A program made the position numbers and the translations under genes. From Fimousia sp036311565 (GTDB lineage: Bacteria; Bacillota; Clostridia; Lachnospirales; Lachnospiraceae), in contig JAXJPR010000020.1 of the NCBI GenBank assembly GCA_036311565.1, positions 1 through 64,000 of the forward strand: a stretch of DNA of 64,000 bases. Reading direction: 5' to 3'. A model generated the notes under the pieces. That model searched no databases, was not told the DNA's origin, and worked only from the letters and a program-made list of their open reading frames with translations. Positions 54,204 through 64,000 of the stretch are shown piece by piece; positions within the stretch are counted from its first letter, which is position 1; the number at the start of each line of letters is the position of its first letter.

Positions 54204-55967
54204 CTATAAAGAAATATGCAATTTCATAATATCGGCTTTTTCTTTGATTAACTGCTGCCATTCCAGAATATCCTCAGAACGGCTCATTTTAGATTCTATA
54301 CTGGATATTTTTACTTTTTTTACAATATCCGTAATTGCTTTGTCATTATCTTCCGGAAGAGGTGCCATTTTCAAAGTTGTATTAAAAAGTCCTGCCACCT
54401 GTTTTTGTTCTTCGGCATCTACAAATTGATTAATAATTCTTGCAGGACATACTTTCCCATCTTCCTGATATTGTTCAAATAACATCATTGCAACTGAATG
54501 ATACATTGGTTCCAGAAAATCATCGGCGGAAATAATTCCATTGATCCGTTTAAACAGCACTGGCTCATTGACCAACCATGTTAAAAGCAGCTTTTGTGGC
54601 TGTTTTTTGCTTTCTGCTTTTTCTTTTTTCTGATTTGCCTGGTTCGTTGGTCTTACATTTTCTGTTTTTCTTTCAAAACCAACCGTTCCATAATGATTGA
54701 CCAATTGTTCAAGTTCTTTGATTGAGGCTAGATATTGGGAAGCAACCGCTTCTATATAATTTCTTCTCTCTAAAGGTTCCTCAATCTTTGCCAGCTGTTT
54801 TGCCATTTCATGGAAACATTTTGTCTTATCTTCAGGATCATTCATCTGATATTCTTTTGCAATCTGATCCATCTGGAACATAAGAGCACTTTTTGCCTGG
54901 GCAATTCTTTGTTCCATAGCTTCAATCCCTGCTCCCTTAATAAATTCATCTGGATCTTTATATGGACTCAGATCCAATACACGTATTGACAATCCTGCCT
55001 CTTTTAAGATTGGTATGGCTCTGTTGGCTGCCCGGATCCCAGCATCATCACTATCAAAAGATAAAACGACTCTATCTGTATATCTCTTTAATAGCAATCC
55101 ATGACCACTGGTAAAGGCTGTCCCAAGAGATGCTACAGCATTGGTGAATCCTGCCTGATGCATAGAAATCACATCCAGATATCCTTCACAAAGTATGATC
55201 TCCTTTTTCCTCGAACTTCTCGCAAAATTAAGACCATATAAATTTCGGCTTTTATCAAACAATTTGGTTTCCTGAGAATTTAAATATTTAGGATTGCCAT
55301 CTCCCATGACTCTCCCGCCAAAACCAATGACCCGATTATTTATATCCATAATTGGAAATATAACACGATTCCAGAATTTATCACTGCCTCCATGCTTCTC
55401 ATCGATCGTTACTAATCCTGAATTTTTCATTTCACCATCCGTATATCCTTTTTGCTTTAAGAACTGATATAAATCATCGCGGTAAATATCTGCATATCCA
55501 AGCCCGAAATGACGAATCGTCTCATCCAGGATACCTCTTTGCTGTAAATAATGAAGCCCCTTTTCTCCTCTCTTTTGATGGAGTAATACATAAAAATACT
55601 GAGCTGCCAGTTTATTCATCTCTCTAAGCCTTGCTTTTTCGTCCGCTTCCTTTCTGGCTTCCTGTGATATTTCCTGCTGCGGAAGTTCGATTCCTGCTCT
55701 TTGTGCCAGCGTCTGCATTGCTTCTGGAAAGGTCATATTTTCATATTCCATCAAAAATGTAAAAATATTGCCTCCTGCACCGCAACCAAAGCAATAATAC
55801 ATCTGTTTTTCTCTGCTGACAGAAAATGAGGGTGATTTCTCATTATGAAATGGACACAAACCAAAATAAGAACTGCCCTTCTTCTTTAATGATACATAAC
55901 TAGATATGACATCCACAATATCATTTCTGCTTCGTACTTCTTCAATTAAATCATCAGAATAATACAT
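54204..55967 (-). CDS. dnaG: DNA primase
   Basis: CHC2 zinc finger ligands Cys38, His41, Cys59 and Cys62, then the Toprim core (ILCEGYLDVI, SFDSDDAGIRAANRAI) and a C-terminal helicase-interaction domain. 587 residues, normal. GGGAGGTGAGAAG precedes the ATG. Confidence 0.97.
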   Translation of the reverse strand: MYYSDDLIEEVRSRNDIVDVISSYVSLKKKGSSYFGLCPFHNEKSPSFSVSREKQMYYCFGCGAGGNIFTFLMEYENMTFPEAMQTLAQRAGIELPQQEISQEARKEADEKARLREMNKLAAQYFYVLLHQKRGEKGLHYLQQRGILDETIRHFGLGYADIYRDDLYQFLKQKGYTDGEMKNSGLVTIDEKHGGSDKFWNRVIFPIMDINNRVIGFGGRVMGDGNPKYLNSQETKLFDKSRNLYGLNFARSSRKKEIILCEGYLDVISMHQAGFTNAVASLGTAFTSGHGLLLKRYTDRVVLSFDSDDAGIRAANRAIPILKEAGLSIRVLDLSPYKDPDEFIKGAGIEAMEQRIAQAKSALMFQMDQIAKEYQMNDPEDKTKCFHEMAKQLAKIEEPLERRNYIEAVASQYLASIKELEQLVNHYGTVGFERKTENVRPTNQANQKKEKAESKKQPQKLLLTWLVNEPVLFKRINGIISADDFLEPMYHSVAMMLFEQYQEDGKVCPARIINQFVDAEEQKQVAGLFNTTLKMAPLPEDNDKAITDIVKKVKISSIESKMSRSEDILEWQQLIKEKADIMKLHISL

Positions 55968-56085
55968 CTTCTCACCTCCCTGCAGACCATAACAATCATC
56001 CCTCTAATATATATTATTCTACAAAAAATGATATATTCCTTTTTTTTCTGAATAATGACTGTTTGGAAATTTTTATAATTTTTCA

Positions 56086-56122
56086 CAGAAAAAACTCCAG
56101 GAACATAATTTCCCAGAGTTTT
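56086..56122 (-). terminator. Terminator after the Nudix gene
   Basis: Thirteen-base arms pair fully on minus with two G-U pairs, followed by TTTTTT. Confidence 0.85.
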
Positions 56123-56145
56123 GCCTGTTTTTGTTTTCTTTTTTC

Positions 56146-56598
56146 CTAATAATACTTTTTATTTCCCCACAAATTACTTCGTCTTAATTCTGTGTACTCA
56201 CGATACGCATCCTCAAGCATCTGCCTTTCATTAGGAAATTTCAGCATATGATAGGCTTCGTGATATTTATAATATCCTGAATCCAAAAAGTACTCTTCCT
56301 TTTGCGGCTTTGAATAATAGCTGTGTCCCATCATCAAATACCAATGTACATTTTTTACTATAGTATCATTGTAGGTTCGAAAAGAATATTGACTTTTTCC
56401 AATATATTTTATAATGGAAGCATCTACTCCAGCTTCTTCTTTCACTTCACGAAGTGCAGTCTCTTGAAATTCTTCTCCTTCTTCCACCGTTCCTTTAGGA
56501 AGTACCCAGCCTTCATACTTATGCTTATAATTTTTATACAAAAGAAGTACTTTTCCCCTATAAATTACCACCCCGCCACAGCTAATTGCTTCTGTCAT
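56146..56598 (-). CDS. Nudix hydrolase
   Basis: The Nudix box GTVEEGEEFQETALREVKEEAG (positions 36-57) is intact apart from normal variation, within 150 residues. N-terminal ISCGGVVIYRGKVLLLYKN resembles diadenosine polyphosphate or (di)nucleotide polyphosphate hydrolases. Substrate unknown. AGGAGGTTTGCT precedes the ATG at 56598; a 13-codon extension is unsupported. Confidence 0.88.
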   Translation of the reverse strand: MTEAISCGGVVIYRGKVLLLYKNYKHKYEGWVLPKGTVEEGEEFQETALREVKEEAGVDASIIKYIGKSQYSFRTYNDTIVKNVHWYLMMGHSYYSKPQKEEYFLDSGYYKYHEAYHMLKFPNERQMLEDAYREYTELRRSNLWGNKKYY

Positions 56599-56689
56599 AG
56601 CAAACCTCCTGTAACTGCAAGTGTCTCTTGTTATCATTATATCATTTACCTATCTTTTTTCAACAAATGAAGTATGTTTTTATCAAAAT

Positions 56690-58192
56690 TTAATGATTTA
56701 ACCCATTATTATAATAAGAATCGAACACTGCCTTCGCAATCGGTGCTGCCGTTTTTCCTCCATTTCCACCGTTCTCTACAAGTACGCTGACGACCAAATC
56801 TGGATCCTCAACATTTGACATACCTACAAACCATGCATGAGAATCTTTTGCGGAATTATATTCTGCAGATCCTGTCTTTCCTGCCACGGTATATGCAGAT
56901 GTATTCAATACAGAGCCTGTACCTTCTGTAACTACCGATTTAAGCATTTCTTTCATTATATCGGCTTCTTCTTCTGATAATGCCTGCTTATATTCCGATG
57001 GCTCATACTGCTTAATAATTCCTCCATTATAATTTTCGATATAATCTCCCAAATAAGGTTTCATAATTATTCCATGGTTGGCAATGGCACACATAATCAA
57101 TGCATTGTTCAGCGGAGTAATCTGCGTATTCCCTTGTCCTATAACTGTTTGAGGCATCAGGCTTTTATCTGTCCTTTTTGTAACTACAAAACTGCTCTTC
57201 TTACTTGCAATATCAATTGGAATCTTCTGATTGAACAGCAAACTTTCTGCCAGTTCGCGAAAATCTCCTCTGTTTAAGTCGCTTCCCAATTCTACAAATG
57301 CAGTATTACATGATTTTGCAATGGCCTGAGATAAATTCACCGTTCCATGTGCAGTACCATGATAACAGCTGATTTTATTGCTATTTTTTACAATTGTGGA
57401 ATCGCAATCATAACTAAAATCTGAATAATTGCTATTTTCTCTCATATACTCCAACGCTGTAACCACTTTAAATGTAGAACCAGGTGCATACAATCCCTGA
57501 GTAGCACGATTCAGTAATACTGAGTCAGAAGATTCACTTAACTGTGCCCATATTCCTTCAATTTCATTGGGGTCGAAATCTGGTTTCGATACCATGGCTA
57601 AAATTTTTCCAGTATCAGGTTCGATGGCAATGACCGCACCATCGTTATCTCCTAACGCTTCATAAGCAGCCTTCTGAAGTCTGGTATCCAAGGTCGTATA
57701 CACGTCATCTCCTATATTTTTATCTCCCGAAAGAGCATTTCTAATCTGCATAAATATATTAGAATTTGATGTCAAAAGCTGATAATTATAGGAGCTTTCA
57801 AGCCCTGACATTCCCTTTTTATCAAAACCTACCACATGAGCAAACATGTTGCCATATGGATATTCTCTTTCTTCATTTCCCTCACTATCTAACACTGTCT
57901 GAGCAAGGACCTTATTGTTACTGCTAATAATTTTCCCACGGATTACTTTCTCTGCAAATGAATTCTGTCTCTGATTATAGGCATTCGATATTACCCCATC
58001 GCTGTCCACAATCATGAATTTTACCATATAACCTATCAATCCTAAAAACAGAAATACAAAAATATATGTGATCTGTAAAATTTGTGTATTTGCTTTCTTT
58101 CGCTTTTTTCCAGATCTGGAAGGCTCTTCATATTGAATTATATCCTCCACATCGTCCTGTTTATCCTGTTTTTTATTCTTCCACAGACGCAT
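56690..58192 (-). CDS. Class B penicillin-binding protein (PBP2/PbpA type)
   Basis: One N-terminal membrane anchor (about 40-62), a short pedestal domain and a transpeptidase with GSTFK (SxxK), SCN (SxN) and KTGSAE (KTG). It cross-links peptidoglycan with the SEDS partner encoded just upstream; the genes overlap by 20 bases. Without a PASTA domain and at 500 residues it fits the small PbpA type found with RodA/FtsW-like proteins. Confidence 0.93.
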   Translation of the reverse strand: MRLWKNKKQDKQDDVEDIIQYEEPSRSGKKRKKANTQILQITYIFVFLFLGLIGYMVKFMIVDSDGVISNAYNQRQNSFAEKVIRGKIISSNNKVLAQTVLDSEGNEEREYPYGNMFAHVVGFDKKGMSGLESSYNYQLLTSNSNIFMQIRNALSGDKNIGDDVYTTLDTRLQKAAYEALGDNDGAVIAIEPDTGKILAMVSKPDFDPNEIEGIWAQLSESSDSVLLNRATQGLYAPGSTFKVVTALEYMRENSNYSDFSYDCDSTIVKNSNKISCYHGTAHGTVNLSQAIAKSCNTAFVELGSDLNRGDFRELAESLLFNQKIPIDIASKKSSFVVTKRTDKSLMPQTVIGQGNTQITPLNNALIMCAIANHGIIMKPYLGDYIENYNGGIIKQYEPSEYKQALSEEEADIMKEMLKSVVTEGTGSVLNTSAYTVAGKTGSAEYNSAKDSHAWFVGMSNVEDPDLVVSVLVENGGNGGKTAAPIAKAVFDSYYNNGLNH

Positions 58193-59507
58193 TTGCTTTC
58201 ACCTCTTTTTTATTGGAAATCATATATAGTCCCTGAACAATTCCAAACATGATCAGAGTACTGGCTACGGAACTTCCTCCATAGCTGACTAGCGGAAGAG
58301 TAACTCCAGTCGAAGGTATAAACTTGGTAACTCCTCCAATACATAAAAATACCTGAAAAATATAACAAACACCAAATCCCAGGCATAATAATTTATAGAA
58401 TAGTCCTTTGATTCTGGTAGATATCTGCATGAAAGACAAAAATAAGCTTACGCAGATCAAAATGACACATAAACCAAATAATACTCCAAACTCCTCGCAA
58501 ATTCCTGAAAAAATAAAGTCTGATTCATAAACTGGCACATCTGTAGGCCTTCCCTGATTTAGTCCCAATCCAAACCAACTTCCTGTTCCTATGGCAAACA
58601 ATGACTGACAAATCTGCCACCCTTTCTGATCAATAATAGAAAATGGATCACTCCATGCCATTACACGTTCCCTTACATGACCAAAAATGAAATATGCAAC
58701 TACAGAAGCTGCTGCACCTGCACCAAATCCTGCCAATAAATATTTTAGTTTTGCTGTGGCTGCATAAAGCATCATCATATAAACCATAAAGAAAAGAAGC
58801 GCTGCACCTAAATCCTTTTCGATTACCAGCACACATACATAAAGTGCCGCTACAATCGTAATTTTGACCAGATCCTTAAATTCCTTCGCCTTACTAAGCA
58901 TAGATGCCACAAAGAAAATGAAAATAATTTTTACAAATTCTGATGGCTGCAATTCAATTCCTCCTATGCTAATCCAATTCGTAGCACCGTTTTTACTAAC
59001 ACCAAATACAAAAACAGTAGCCAAAAGCAAAAATCCCAAGATTGCATATACCCATCCCAGTTTATTCAAAAATGACATTTTCTCAATACAGACAGGAATC
59101 ACTGCTGATATTAGGAAAGAAACTGCCACAATCGCGAATTGCCGGATTGCTAAATCAAAGGATAATCTTGTCAGCATAATAAATCCAATTCCCAGCAAAA
59201 AACACATGTTATTGACCAGTTTTCTGGAGCACCTGCGGTAAATTCGCGGATAAAGAAGCATAATACACTCAAAAAACACAATCTGCGCTGCAAAAAAGAA
59301 CAACACTTTCAATTCCCACGTTTGAATGAACAAAACAAAATAACAGACAAAATGAAAGGAAAATAAATACCATACCTGGTTATCTAAAATCGCAATCGTT
59401 TTTTCTTTATCATTTCGGTTTCGAAAAACAGTAAAACTAGAAAGAGTGTAAATAAAACATAGAATTAAAATTAAATATTTTGATATAATTGTAATTAAAC
59501 TAACCAT
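58173..59507 (-). CDS. SEDS-family glycosyltransferase (RodA/FtsW/SpoVE)
   Basis: 444 residues with about ten to twelve membrane helices. WISIGGIELQPSEFVKIIFI and VIEKDLGAALLFFMVYMMML (catalytic Asp region) plus FIPSTGVTLPLVSYGGSS are SEDS hallmarks. Polymerises lipid II with the class B PBP. The N-terminus is extended relative to RodA. Whether its role is elongation, division or sporulation cannot be told; the ZapA neighbour hints at division. Confidence 0.92.
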   Translation of the reverse strand: MVSLITIISKYLILILCFIYTLSSFTVFRNRNDKEKTIAILDNQVWYLFSFHFVCYFVLFIQTWELKVLFFFAAQIVFFECIMLLYPRIYRRCSRKLVNNMCFLLGIGFIMLTRLSFDLAIRQFAIVAVSFLISAVIPVCIEKMSFLNKLGWVYAILGFLLLATVFVFGVSKNGATNWISIGGIELQPSEFVKIIFIFFVASMLSKAKEFKDLVKITIVAALYVCVLVIEKDLGAALLFFMVYMMMLYAATAKLKYLLAGFGAGAAASVVAYFIFGHVRERVMAWSDPFSIIDQKGWQICQSLFAIGTGSWFGLGLNQGRPTDVPVYESDFIFSGICEEFGVLFGLCVILICVSLFLSFMQISTRIKGLFYKLLCLGFGVCYIFQVFLCIGGVTKFIPSTGVTLPLVSYGGSSVASTLIMFGIVQGLYMISNKKEVKANASVEE

Positions 59508-59515
59508 AACATTCC

Positions 59516-61903
59516 CTATTCAATTCCTCTTTTGAAATGACCTTTCGTATACTTTTTGTTTTCTAATCTGCCTTCCAACACTGCTTTTGTTTCTTCTCCA
59601 TTCTCAATGGTAAATTGATATACATATCCTCCCACACGCAGATTAGAAAGTTCTTTTTTCATGGATGTCAATAATAATGGATCTCCATTATATATCACAT
59701 TATAACAATATCGGCAGAAATTTCTGACATAAAAATTTTTCTGGTAACGATCTTTCAGTATCAACTGTGTTTCTCTTTTCTTGCATCCCAAATGATTTTT
59801 TGTCTGACACTGAGCACTGATCATCAATGGCTGATGTCCATAAACCATAAAATCCGCATATGGTTCTTTAAGTCCTAAAAGTTCTTTTTCATTCAGTTCA
59901 ACCGGAAGTGTTGTTCGAACTTTATGCCCTGCATAGTCTTTGTAAAACTGATATGACTCTGGATGATAAGTATACAAAGATGCTCCTAACACCATCACTT
60001 TATCAAACTCTAAAAAACTTCGAATCAAGGCAAATTCATCCATAGTTTTTACTACAATGCCTTGATGACTTCCCTTACAGATCAATTCCCGATGTGCCTT
60101 CCAATCATCTTTTGCTTTTTTATGAAATACATATGGCATAACATAATAAATTTCTTTTCCTGCTTTCAGGCATCGTCTGGAAAAATCTTCCCACTGATTA
60201 AATGGAAGTGCCTCTCCCAGCAGATAGATTGCATCCGTTTTTTCTACCTGCAATGCAGATTCCGCCTGTTCTATGGTTGATACCGATGCAATGACCTGAT
60301 TTCTTAGAGGCTGACACACAGACTCTTTTTCTGCCTTTGCTCGTTTCTCCGGTACCATCCTTGTCTTACTTTTTATGATTTCTTTTTCCATCTGTTCCAA
60401 TGCATTTCTCCTTAAAGCTTTAATCGCTCCCATCGGAAGAAACGCATCCTCATCCATACATATCTCTGTAATTTCTAAGTTAAATGGAGTCCCACCAGTT
60501 TTCATCATCTGTTCCACAATATGTTCTTTTGAAACTGGTTGTTTTTGGGCTTTCATCACCTCATCACCAGTTACGGTAATTGTCAGATTTTCATACCACA
60601 CTTGCATCATAACAGGTTTTCCAACACAAAATGTGATAATTCCCTTAAGATTTTCTTTCTTTTCTCTTTGGATAATTTCTTCCTGAATAGATGAGATTAA
60701 AGTTTGATTTCTAGTACGGTATATTTCCATTCCTTTTTTTAATTTTTTCATCTGTTTTCCATTCAGAGTAATCATGGAACCTTTTTTTCCATCTAAAGGA
60801 GATGTCAGTTCTATTTTTTCATCCCTATTTATAGAAATTTCTAAAATATCCTGTTTGTGTATATCTGTTTCACATACAAAACGAATCTTATTCTTCTGAA
60901 TATCCCTGACACGTCCCACGAAATATCCCATATGATTTGGACGTTTCATAGACATCATTTCACGGCCATTATGAGTAAGATAATACCCCTTTGTAAATCC
61001 ACCACGATTATACAGTTCCATCAGTTCCTGCATATCACTTTTTTCAACTTGGAACTTATATCGATTTTCTAAATAAAAATCCACATACCAGCGATACTGT
61101 TTTGTTACTGCTGCCACATATTCCGGTCGTTTCATACGTCCCTCAATCTTTAAAGAATTGGTTCCTGCCTCTAAAATTTTTGGAAGAATCTCCAAAGAAC
61201 ACAAATCTTTCGGACTTAATAAGTATTTTTCGCTATTTTTATTTATTTGCCTTCCATGATCATAGAGATCATAAGGCAAACGACACGGCTGTGCACACCG
61301 CCCACGATTGCCGCTTCTTCCTCCCAGCATACTGCTCATCAGACATTGACCAGAATAAGAATAGCAAAGTGCTCCATGGACAAAGGTTTCTATTTCTAAA
61401 TTAGTATCTTTTCTAATTTCTGCAATTTCTTGTAAAGATAGTTCTCTTGCAGGCACTACTCGCCGAAATCCAAGTTCTTCTAAAAAAGCTGCACCTTCTG
61501 CTCCCATAATTGTCATCTGGGTGCTAGCATGAAGATCCAGACCTGGAAATTCCCGTTTTATAAAGTTTGCCACTCCTGCATCCTGAATAATGACAGCATC
61601 TAGACCTTCTTGATAATATGGCAGGAGATATTGATACAATTCTTCCATCTCCTGCTTCTTAAACAAAGTATTCACCGTCATATAGATCTGCTTCCCATGT
61701 AAATGCACATAATCAATGGCCCTTTTCATATTTTCCAGATCAAAATTAGAGGCAAACGCTCTTGCTCCAAATTTATCTCCTCCAAGATAAACTGCATCTG
61801 CTCCTGCATGAATTGCAGCCTTTAAACTGTCAAAAGATCCGGCTGGTGACAACACTTCTATAAAATCTGGTGCGATGTTCTTGTTCTTTTCTTTATGATT
61901 CAT
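59516..61903 (-). CDS. U32 family protein with DUF3656 (RlhA-like)
   Basis: The 795-residue protein has the U32 TIM-barrel core (VLSPAGSFDSLKAAIHAGADAVYLG, SPKDLCSLEILPKILEAG, SLKIEGRMKRPEYVA) with the cysteine-rich LCYSYSGQC...GRCAQPCRLPY segment, then a DUF3656 region and a C-terminal repeat barrel with CYNVIYNG. Members such as E. coli RlhA act in 23S rRNA C2501 hydroxylation rather than proteolysis. AGAGGA favours the second ATG (61903). Overlaps zapA by 11 bases. Confidence 0.9.
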   Translation of the reverse strand: MNHKEKNKNIAPDFIEVLSPAGSFDSLKAAIHAGADAVYLGGDKFGARAFASNFDLENMKRAIDYVHLHGKQIYMTVNTLFKKQEMEELYQYLLPYYQEGLDAVIIQDAGVANFIKREFPGLDLHASTQMTIMGAEGAAFLEELGFRRVVPARELSLQEIAEIRKDTNLEIETFVHGALCYSYSGQCLMSSMLGGRSGNRGRCAQPCRLPYDLYDHGRQINKNSEKYLLSPKDLCSLEILPKILEAGTNSLKIEGRMKRPEYVAAVTKQYRWYVDFYLENRYKFQVEKSDMQELMELYNRGGFTKGYYLTHNGREMMSMKRPNHMGYFVGRVRDIQKNKIRFVCETDIHKQDILEISINRDEKIELTSPLDGKKGSMITLNGKQMKKLKKGMEIYRTRNQTLISSIQEEIIQREKKENLKGIITFCVGKPVMMQVWYENLTITVTGDEVMKAQKQPVSKEHIVEQMMKTGGTPFNLEITEICMDEDAFLPMGAIKALRRNALEQMEKEIIKSKTRMVPEKRAKAEKESVCQPLRNQVIASVSTIEQAESALQVEKTDAIYLLGEALPFNQWEDFSRRCLKAGKEIYYVMPYVFHKKAKDDWKAHRELICKGSHQGIVVKTMDEFALIRSFLEFDKVMVLGASLYTYHPESYQFYKDYAGHKVRTTLPVELNEKELLGLKEPYADFMVYGHQPLMISAQCQTKNHLGCKKRETQLILKDRYQKNFYVRNFCRYCYNVIYNGDPLLLTSMKKELSNLRVGGYVYQFTIENGEETKAVLEGRLENKKYTKGHFKRGIE

Positions 61904-62291
61904 TGACATTCCTCTGTTCTAAACGAATAATCTCTTTTTGTAATTCTGTAATTTGTTTCTTATATTCCAATACCATCTTTTCATAAGTCTCACATTGAAT
62001 TTTAGAATCAATCAACTCATGCTTCATTTCATAAAGCTGTCGTTCCCTGCTGGCTGCTTCATCATCCATATGTTCAACTTCATCTTTGCATTTAAAATAA
62101 TCATCAGCCAGATTTAATGCCAGTAAAAGATTCTGATATTCCGATGTCATTTTATCATAGCCGGCAGATGTTAATTCTGAAATTTTATGATCAATATGAC
62201 GGGCCAGCATCTGCAAATATTCTTCACTTTCTGAGCCACTCAGACGATATACTTTTTTGTTAATAATTACTTCTATTGTGTTTTTTCCCAT
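61893..62291 (-). CDS. zapA: Cell division protein ZapA
   Basis: An FtsZ-bundling protein of 132 residues: the N-terminal beta segment TIEVIINKKVYRLSGSESEE, HIDHKISEL, LLALNLADDYF, then a long coiled coil to the end. TTGGAGG precedes ATG at 62291; the 19-codon extension overlapping ruvB is rejected. Confidence 0.92.
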   Translation of the reverse strand: MGKNTIEVIINKKVYRLSGSESEEYLQMLARHIDHKISELTSAGYDKMTSEYQNLLLALNLADDYFKCKDEVEHMDDEAASRERQLYEMKHELIDSKIQCETYEKMVLEYKKQITELQKEIIRLEQRNVNES

Positions 62292-62307
62292 CGTGTCTGC
62301 CTCCAAT

Positions 62308-63309
62308 CTACGCTTCTGGCATAGCAATGCCAAAATGGCCATAGGCACGTTTTGTTACAACTCTTCCCCTTGGTGTTCTCTGTATCAACCCATTCTGAAT
62401 CAGATATGGCTCATATACATCTTCAATCGTTCCGGAATCTTCTCCGATTGCCGCAGCTAAGGTATCTAATCCGACAGGCTTTCCTTCAAATTTTTCAATC
62501 ATTGTAATAAGCAGATTCCGGTCAATCTGATCCAAGCCTAATGCATCTACTTCTAATTGATCTAGTGCAATTTTGGCTACAGATTCATCGATATAACTAT
62601 CAAACTGGACCTGGGCAAAATCACGCACTCTCTTTAATAAACGGTTGGCCAGTCTCGGCGTTCCTCTGGAACGTCTGGCGATCTCACAAGCTCCTTTTTC
62701 ATCCACCTGAACTTCTAATACCTGAGCGGAACGTTCCACAATCGTCTTCAATTCCTCTGTAGTATAAAAATTCAATCGATTCACCACCCCAAAACGGTCT
62801 CTTAACGGAGCAGTCAACATTCCTGCCCTGGTTGTCGCACCAATTAATGTAAAATGCGGCAAATCCAAACGAATGGATCTTGCAGCCTGTCCTTTTCCTA
62901 TAATAATATCAATGGCAAAATCTTCCATAGCCGGATATAAAACTTCTTCTACCTGACGGTTTAGACGATGAATTTCATCGATGAACAATACATCTCCTTC
63001 AGATAAATTATTTAAAATTGCGGCCAGCTCTCCTGGCTTTTCAATGGCAGGCCCTGATGTTATTTTTAAATTCACGCCCATTTCATTGGCTACAATTCCA
63101 GCCAGGGTAGTTTTACCAAGTCCTGGAGGCCCGTAGAGCAGGACATGATCTAAAGATTCTCCTCTATTTTTTGCTGCTTCGATGAATACTTTTAAATTAT
63201 TCTTAACCTTTTCCTGACCAATGTAATCCTGCAGAAGCTGCGGTCTTAAGTTGCTTTCAATGGTCACATCTTCATCCATAAATTCTGTTGTAATAATTCG
63301 ATCGATCAT
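62308..63309 (-). CDS. ruvB: Holliday junction helicase motor
   Basis: AAA+ ATPase with Walker A GPPGLGKTT, Walker B LFIDEIH, arginine-finger region GATTRAGMLTAPLRDRFG and a winged-helix end (GRVVTKRAYGHFG). The ATG at 63309 is used because the earlier GTG is part of AGCAGGTG. Confidence 0.97.
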   Translation of the reverse strand: MIDRIITTEFMDEDVTIESNLRPQLLQDYIGQEKVKNNLKVFIEAAKNRGESLDHVLLYGPPGLGKTTLAGIVANEMGVNLKITSGPAIEKPGELAAILNNLSEGDVLFIDEIHRLNRQVEEVLYPAMEDFAIDIIIGKGQAARSIRLDLPHFTLIGATTRAGMLTAPLRDRFGVVNRLNFYTTEELKTIVERSAQVLEVQVDEKGACEIARRSRGTPRLANRLLKRVRDFAQVQFDSYIDESVAKIALDQLEVDALGLDQIDRNLLITMIEKFEGKPVGLDTLAAAIGEDSGTIEDVYEPYLIQNGLIQRTPRGRVVTKRAYGHFGIAMPEA

Positions 63310-63321
63310 TGTTGTCACCTG

Positions 63322-63921
63322 CTAAAAAATCATTTTCTTTAATGCTGCTTTTAATAGTGTCTCTGTATCCATCTCATCCCTGCCTTCTACAGCCTGAATG
63401 CTCCGATACGCTTCTGAATTAGAATATCCCAAACTTACCAGTGCCTGTGCTGTTATTGAAATTACATCTTCGGCAGATTCCTCAAATAATTCCTCCTGCA
63501 ATGGTTCTTCTTCAAACGCTTCCAGTTCTAATTTATCTTTTAATTCGATAATCATCCTCTTGGCTCCTTTGGGTCCAATTCCAGGAGTTTTACATATTGT
63601 TTTTGTATCATCGCTTAATACAGCAAATTTTAATTCCCTCACAGTCAAAGTTGATAAAACCGCCAGCGCCACCTTCGGTCCGATCCCACTAATAGCTATT
63701 AGGAGCTTAAAAGTATCTAATTCTTCTTTTGTCAAAAAACCGTATAAGCCAATCGCATCTTCTCTGACATACATGTACGTATAAACCATACATTCTTTGC
63801 CTGTTTTTGGCAACCGTTCTGTCATAACTGGTGTTTTAATGTCATAGCCAATTCCATGATTTTCTATAATAATACCGTCTGGAAAAACAGCCGTCAACGT
63901 TCCTTTTATATATGAAATCAT
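63322..63921 (-). CDS. ruvA: Holliday junction binding protein
   Basis: OB fold (MISYIKGTLTAVFPDGIII), two helix-hairpin-helix motifs (AISGIGPKVALAVLS, KTPGIGPKGAKRMIIELKDKL) and the C-terminal RuvB-binding domain in 199 residues. GGAGGAAGAAAA precedes ATG. Upstream a TGGTATACT extended -10 is at about 63989-63997; its -35 lies at or beyond the window end. Confidence 0.97.
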   Translation of the reverse strand: MISYIKGTLTAVFPDGIIIENHGIGYDIKTPVMTERLPKTGKECMVYTYMYVREDAIGLYGFLTKEELDTFKLLIAISGIGPKVALAVLSTLTVRELKFAVLSDDTKTICKTPGIGPKGAKRMIIELKDKLELEAFEEEPLQEELFEESAEDVISITAQALVSLGYSNSEAYRSIQAVEGRDEMDTETLLKAALKKMIF

Positions 63922-64000
63922 TTTTCTTCCTCCGCTTTGCCATGTATAATTCGCATTTTGCCTGGCATTTCATCGTTTAATTCTTATAGTATACCATATA

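Noticed and set aside
59516..61903. Annotation as a collagenase/protease
   Set aside because: Characterised relatives with this domain order act in RNA hydroxylation; protease activity is not supported by motifs here.
1..64000. CRISPR array or cas genes accompanying the CARF nuclease
   Set aside because: No regularly spaced repeats and no recognisable cas gene on either strand.

Overview
The window comes from a low-GC, spore-lineage Firmicute that makes butyrate, most likely a Lachnospiraceae member. The evidence is a complete thl-crt-hbd-bcd-etfB-etfA operon, a separate butyryl-CoA:acetate CoA-transferase, a SpoIID protein, a SleB-type hydrolase, T-box and 6S RNAs of Firmicutes type, and strong AGGAGG ribosome binding sites. 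Most genes lie on the minus strand. Exceptions are the CoA-transferase gene and a three-gene transport cluster at 41.1-44.1 kb. I see no CRISPR array, no insertion sequence and no tRNA gene.

Layout. 0-4.5 kb: a relaxase remnant next to glycan-initiation genes (a phosphoglycosyl transferase/glycosyltransferase fusion and a PglF/CapD-type dehydratase). 4.6-10.6 kb: M18 aminopeptidase, a PBP5-type carboxypeptidase, MnmM-like methyltransferase, a broken Rpn nuclease, an L,D-transpeptidase. 10.6-21 kb: the butyrate block, with the CoA-transferase on plus and the central operon on minus, separated by a nucleoid-associated protein gene and a secreted protein gene. Both butyrate promoters carry Rex-like operators. 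21.3-25 kb: ilvBN downstream of scpAB. 25.2-29.8 kb: a hydroxyacid dehydrogenase, a second PBP5-type protein, SpoIID, 6S RNA and a DUF5662 protein. 29.9-36 kb: glutamate synthase. 36.2-38.7 kb: a preQ0 operon (queD-queE-folE-queC) behind a preQ1 riboswitch with a terminator. 38.8-44.1 kb: a GlnK/GlnL-like two-component pair divergent from a reductase, a glutamate-type symporter and an orphan binding protein. 44.2-47.3 kb: a TrpXYZ-type ABC transporter under a tryptophan T-box. 47.3-49.8 kb: SleB-like hydrolase, a standalone Card1/Can2-like CARF nuclease and RNase P RNA. 49.8-56 kb: a TGS/uridine-kinase-like protein, Nif3-like, TrmK, RpoD, DnaG. 56.1-64 kb: Nudix, PBP2-type transpeptidase, RodA/FtsW, U32 protein, ZapA, RuvB, RuvA.

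The regulatory picture is unusually readable. NADH/NAD sensing (Rex) probably couples butyrate synthesis at two loci. Glutamine/glutamate metabolism is represented by gltBD and by the GlnK/GlnL pair, whose published binding motif TTTTGTN4TTTTGT occurs perfectly in the divergent promoter region. Queuine-precursor and tryptophan supply are controlled by RNA attenuators. The least explained items are the solitary CARF nuclease, a hairpin-sequestered 11-codon leader ORF ahead of hbd, a perfect palindrome in the transport promoter, and an inverted repeat upstream of the gltB promoter.
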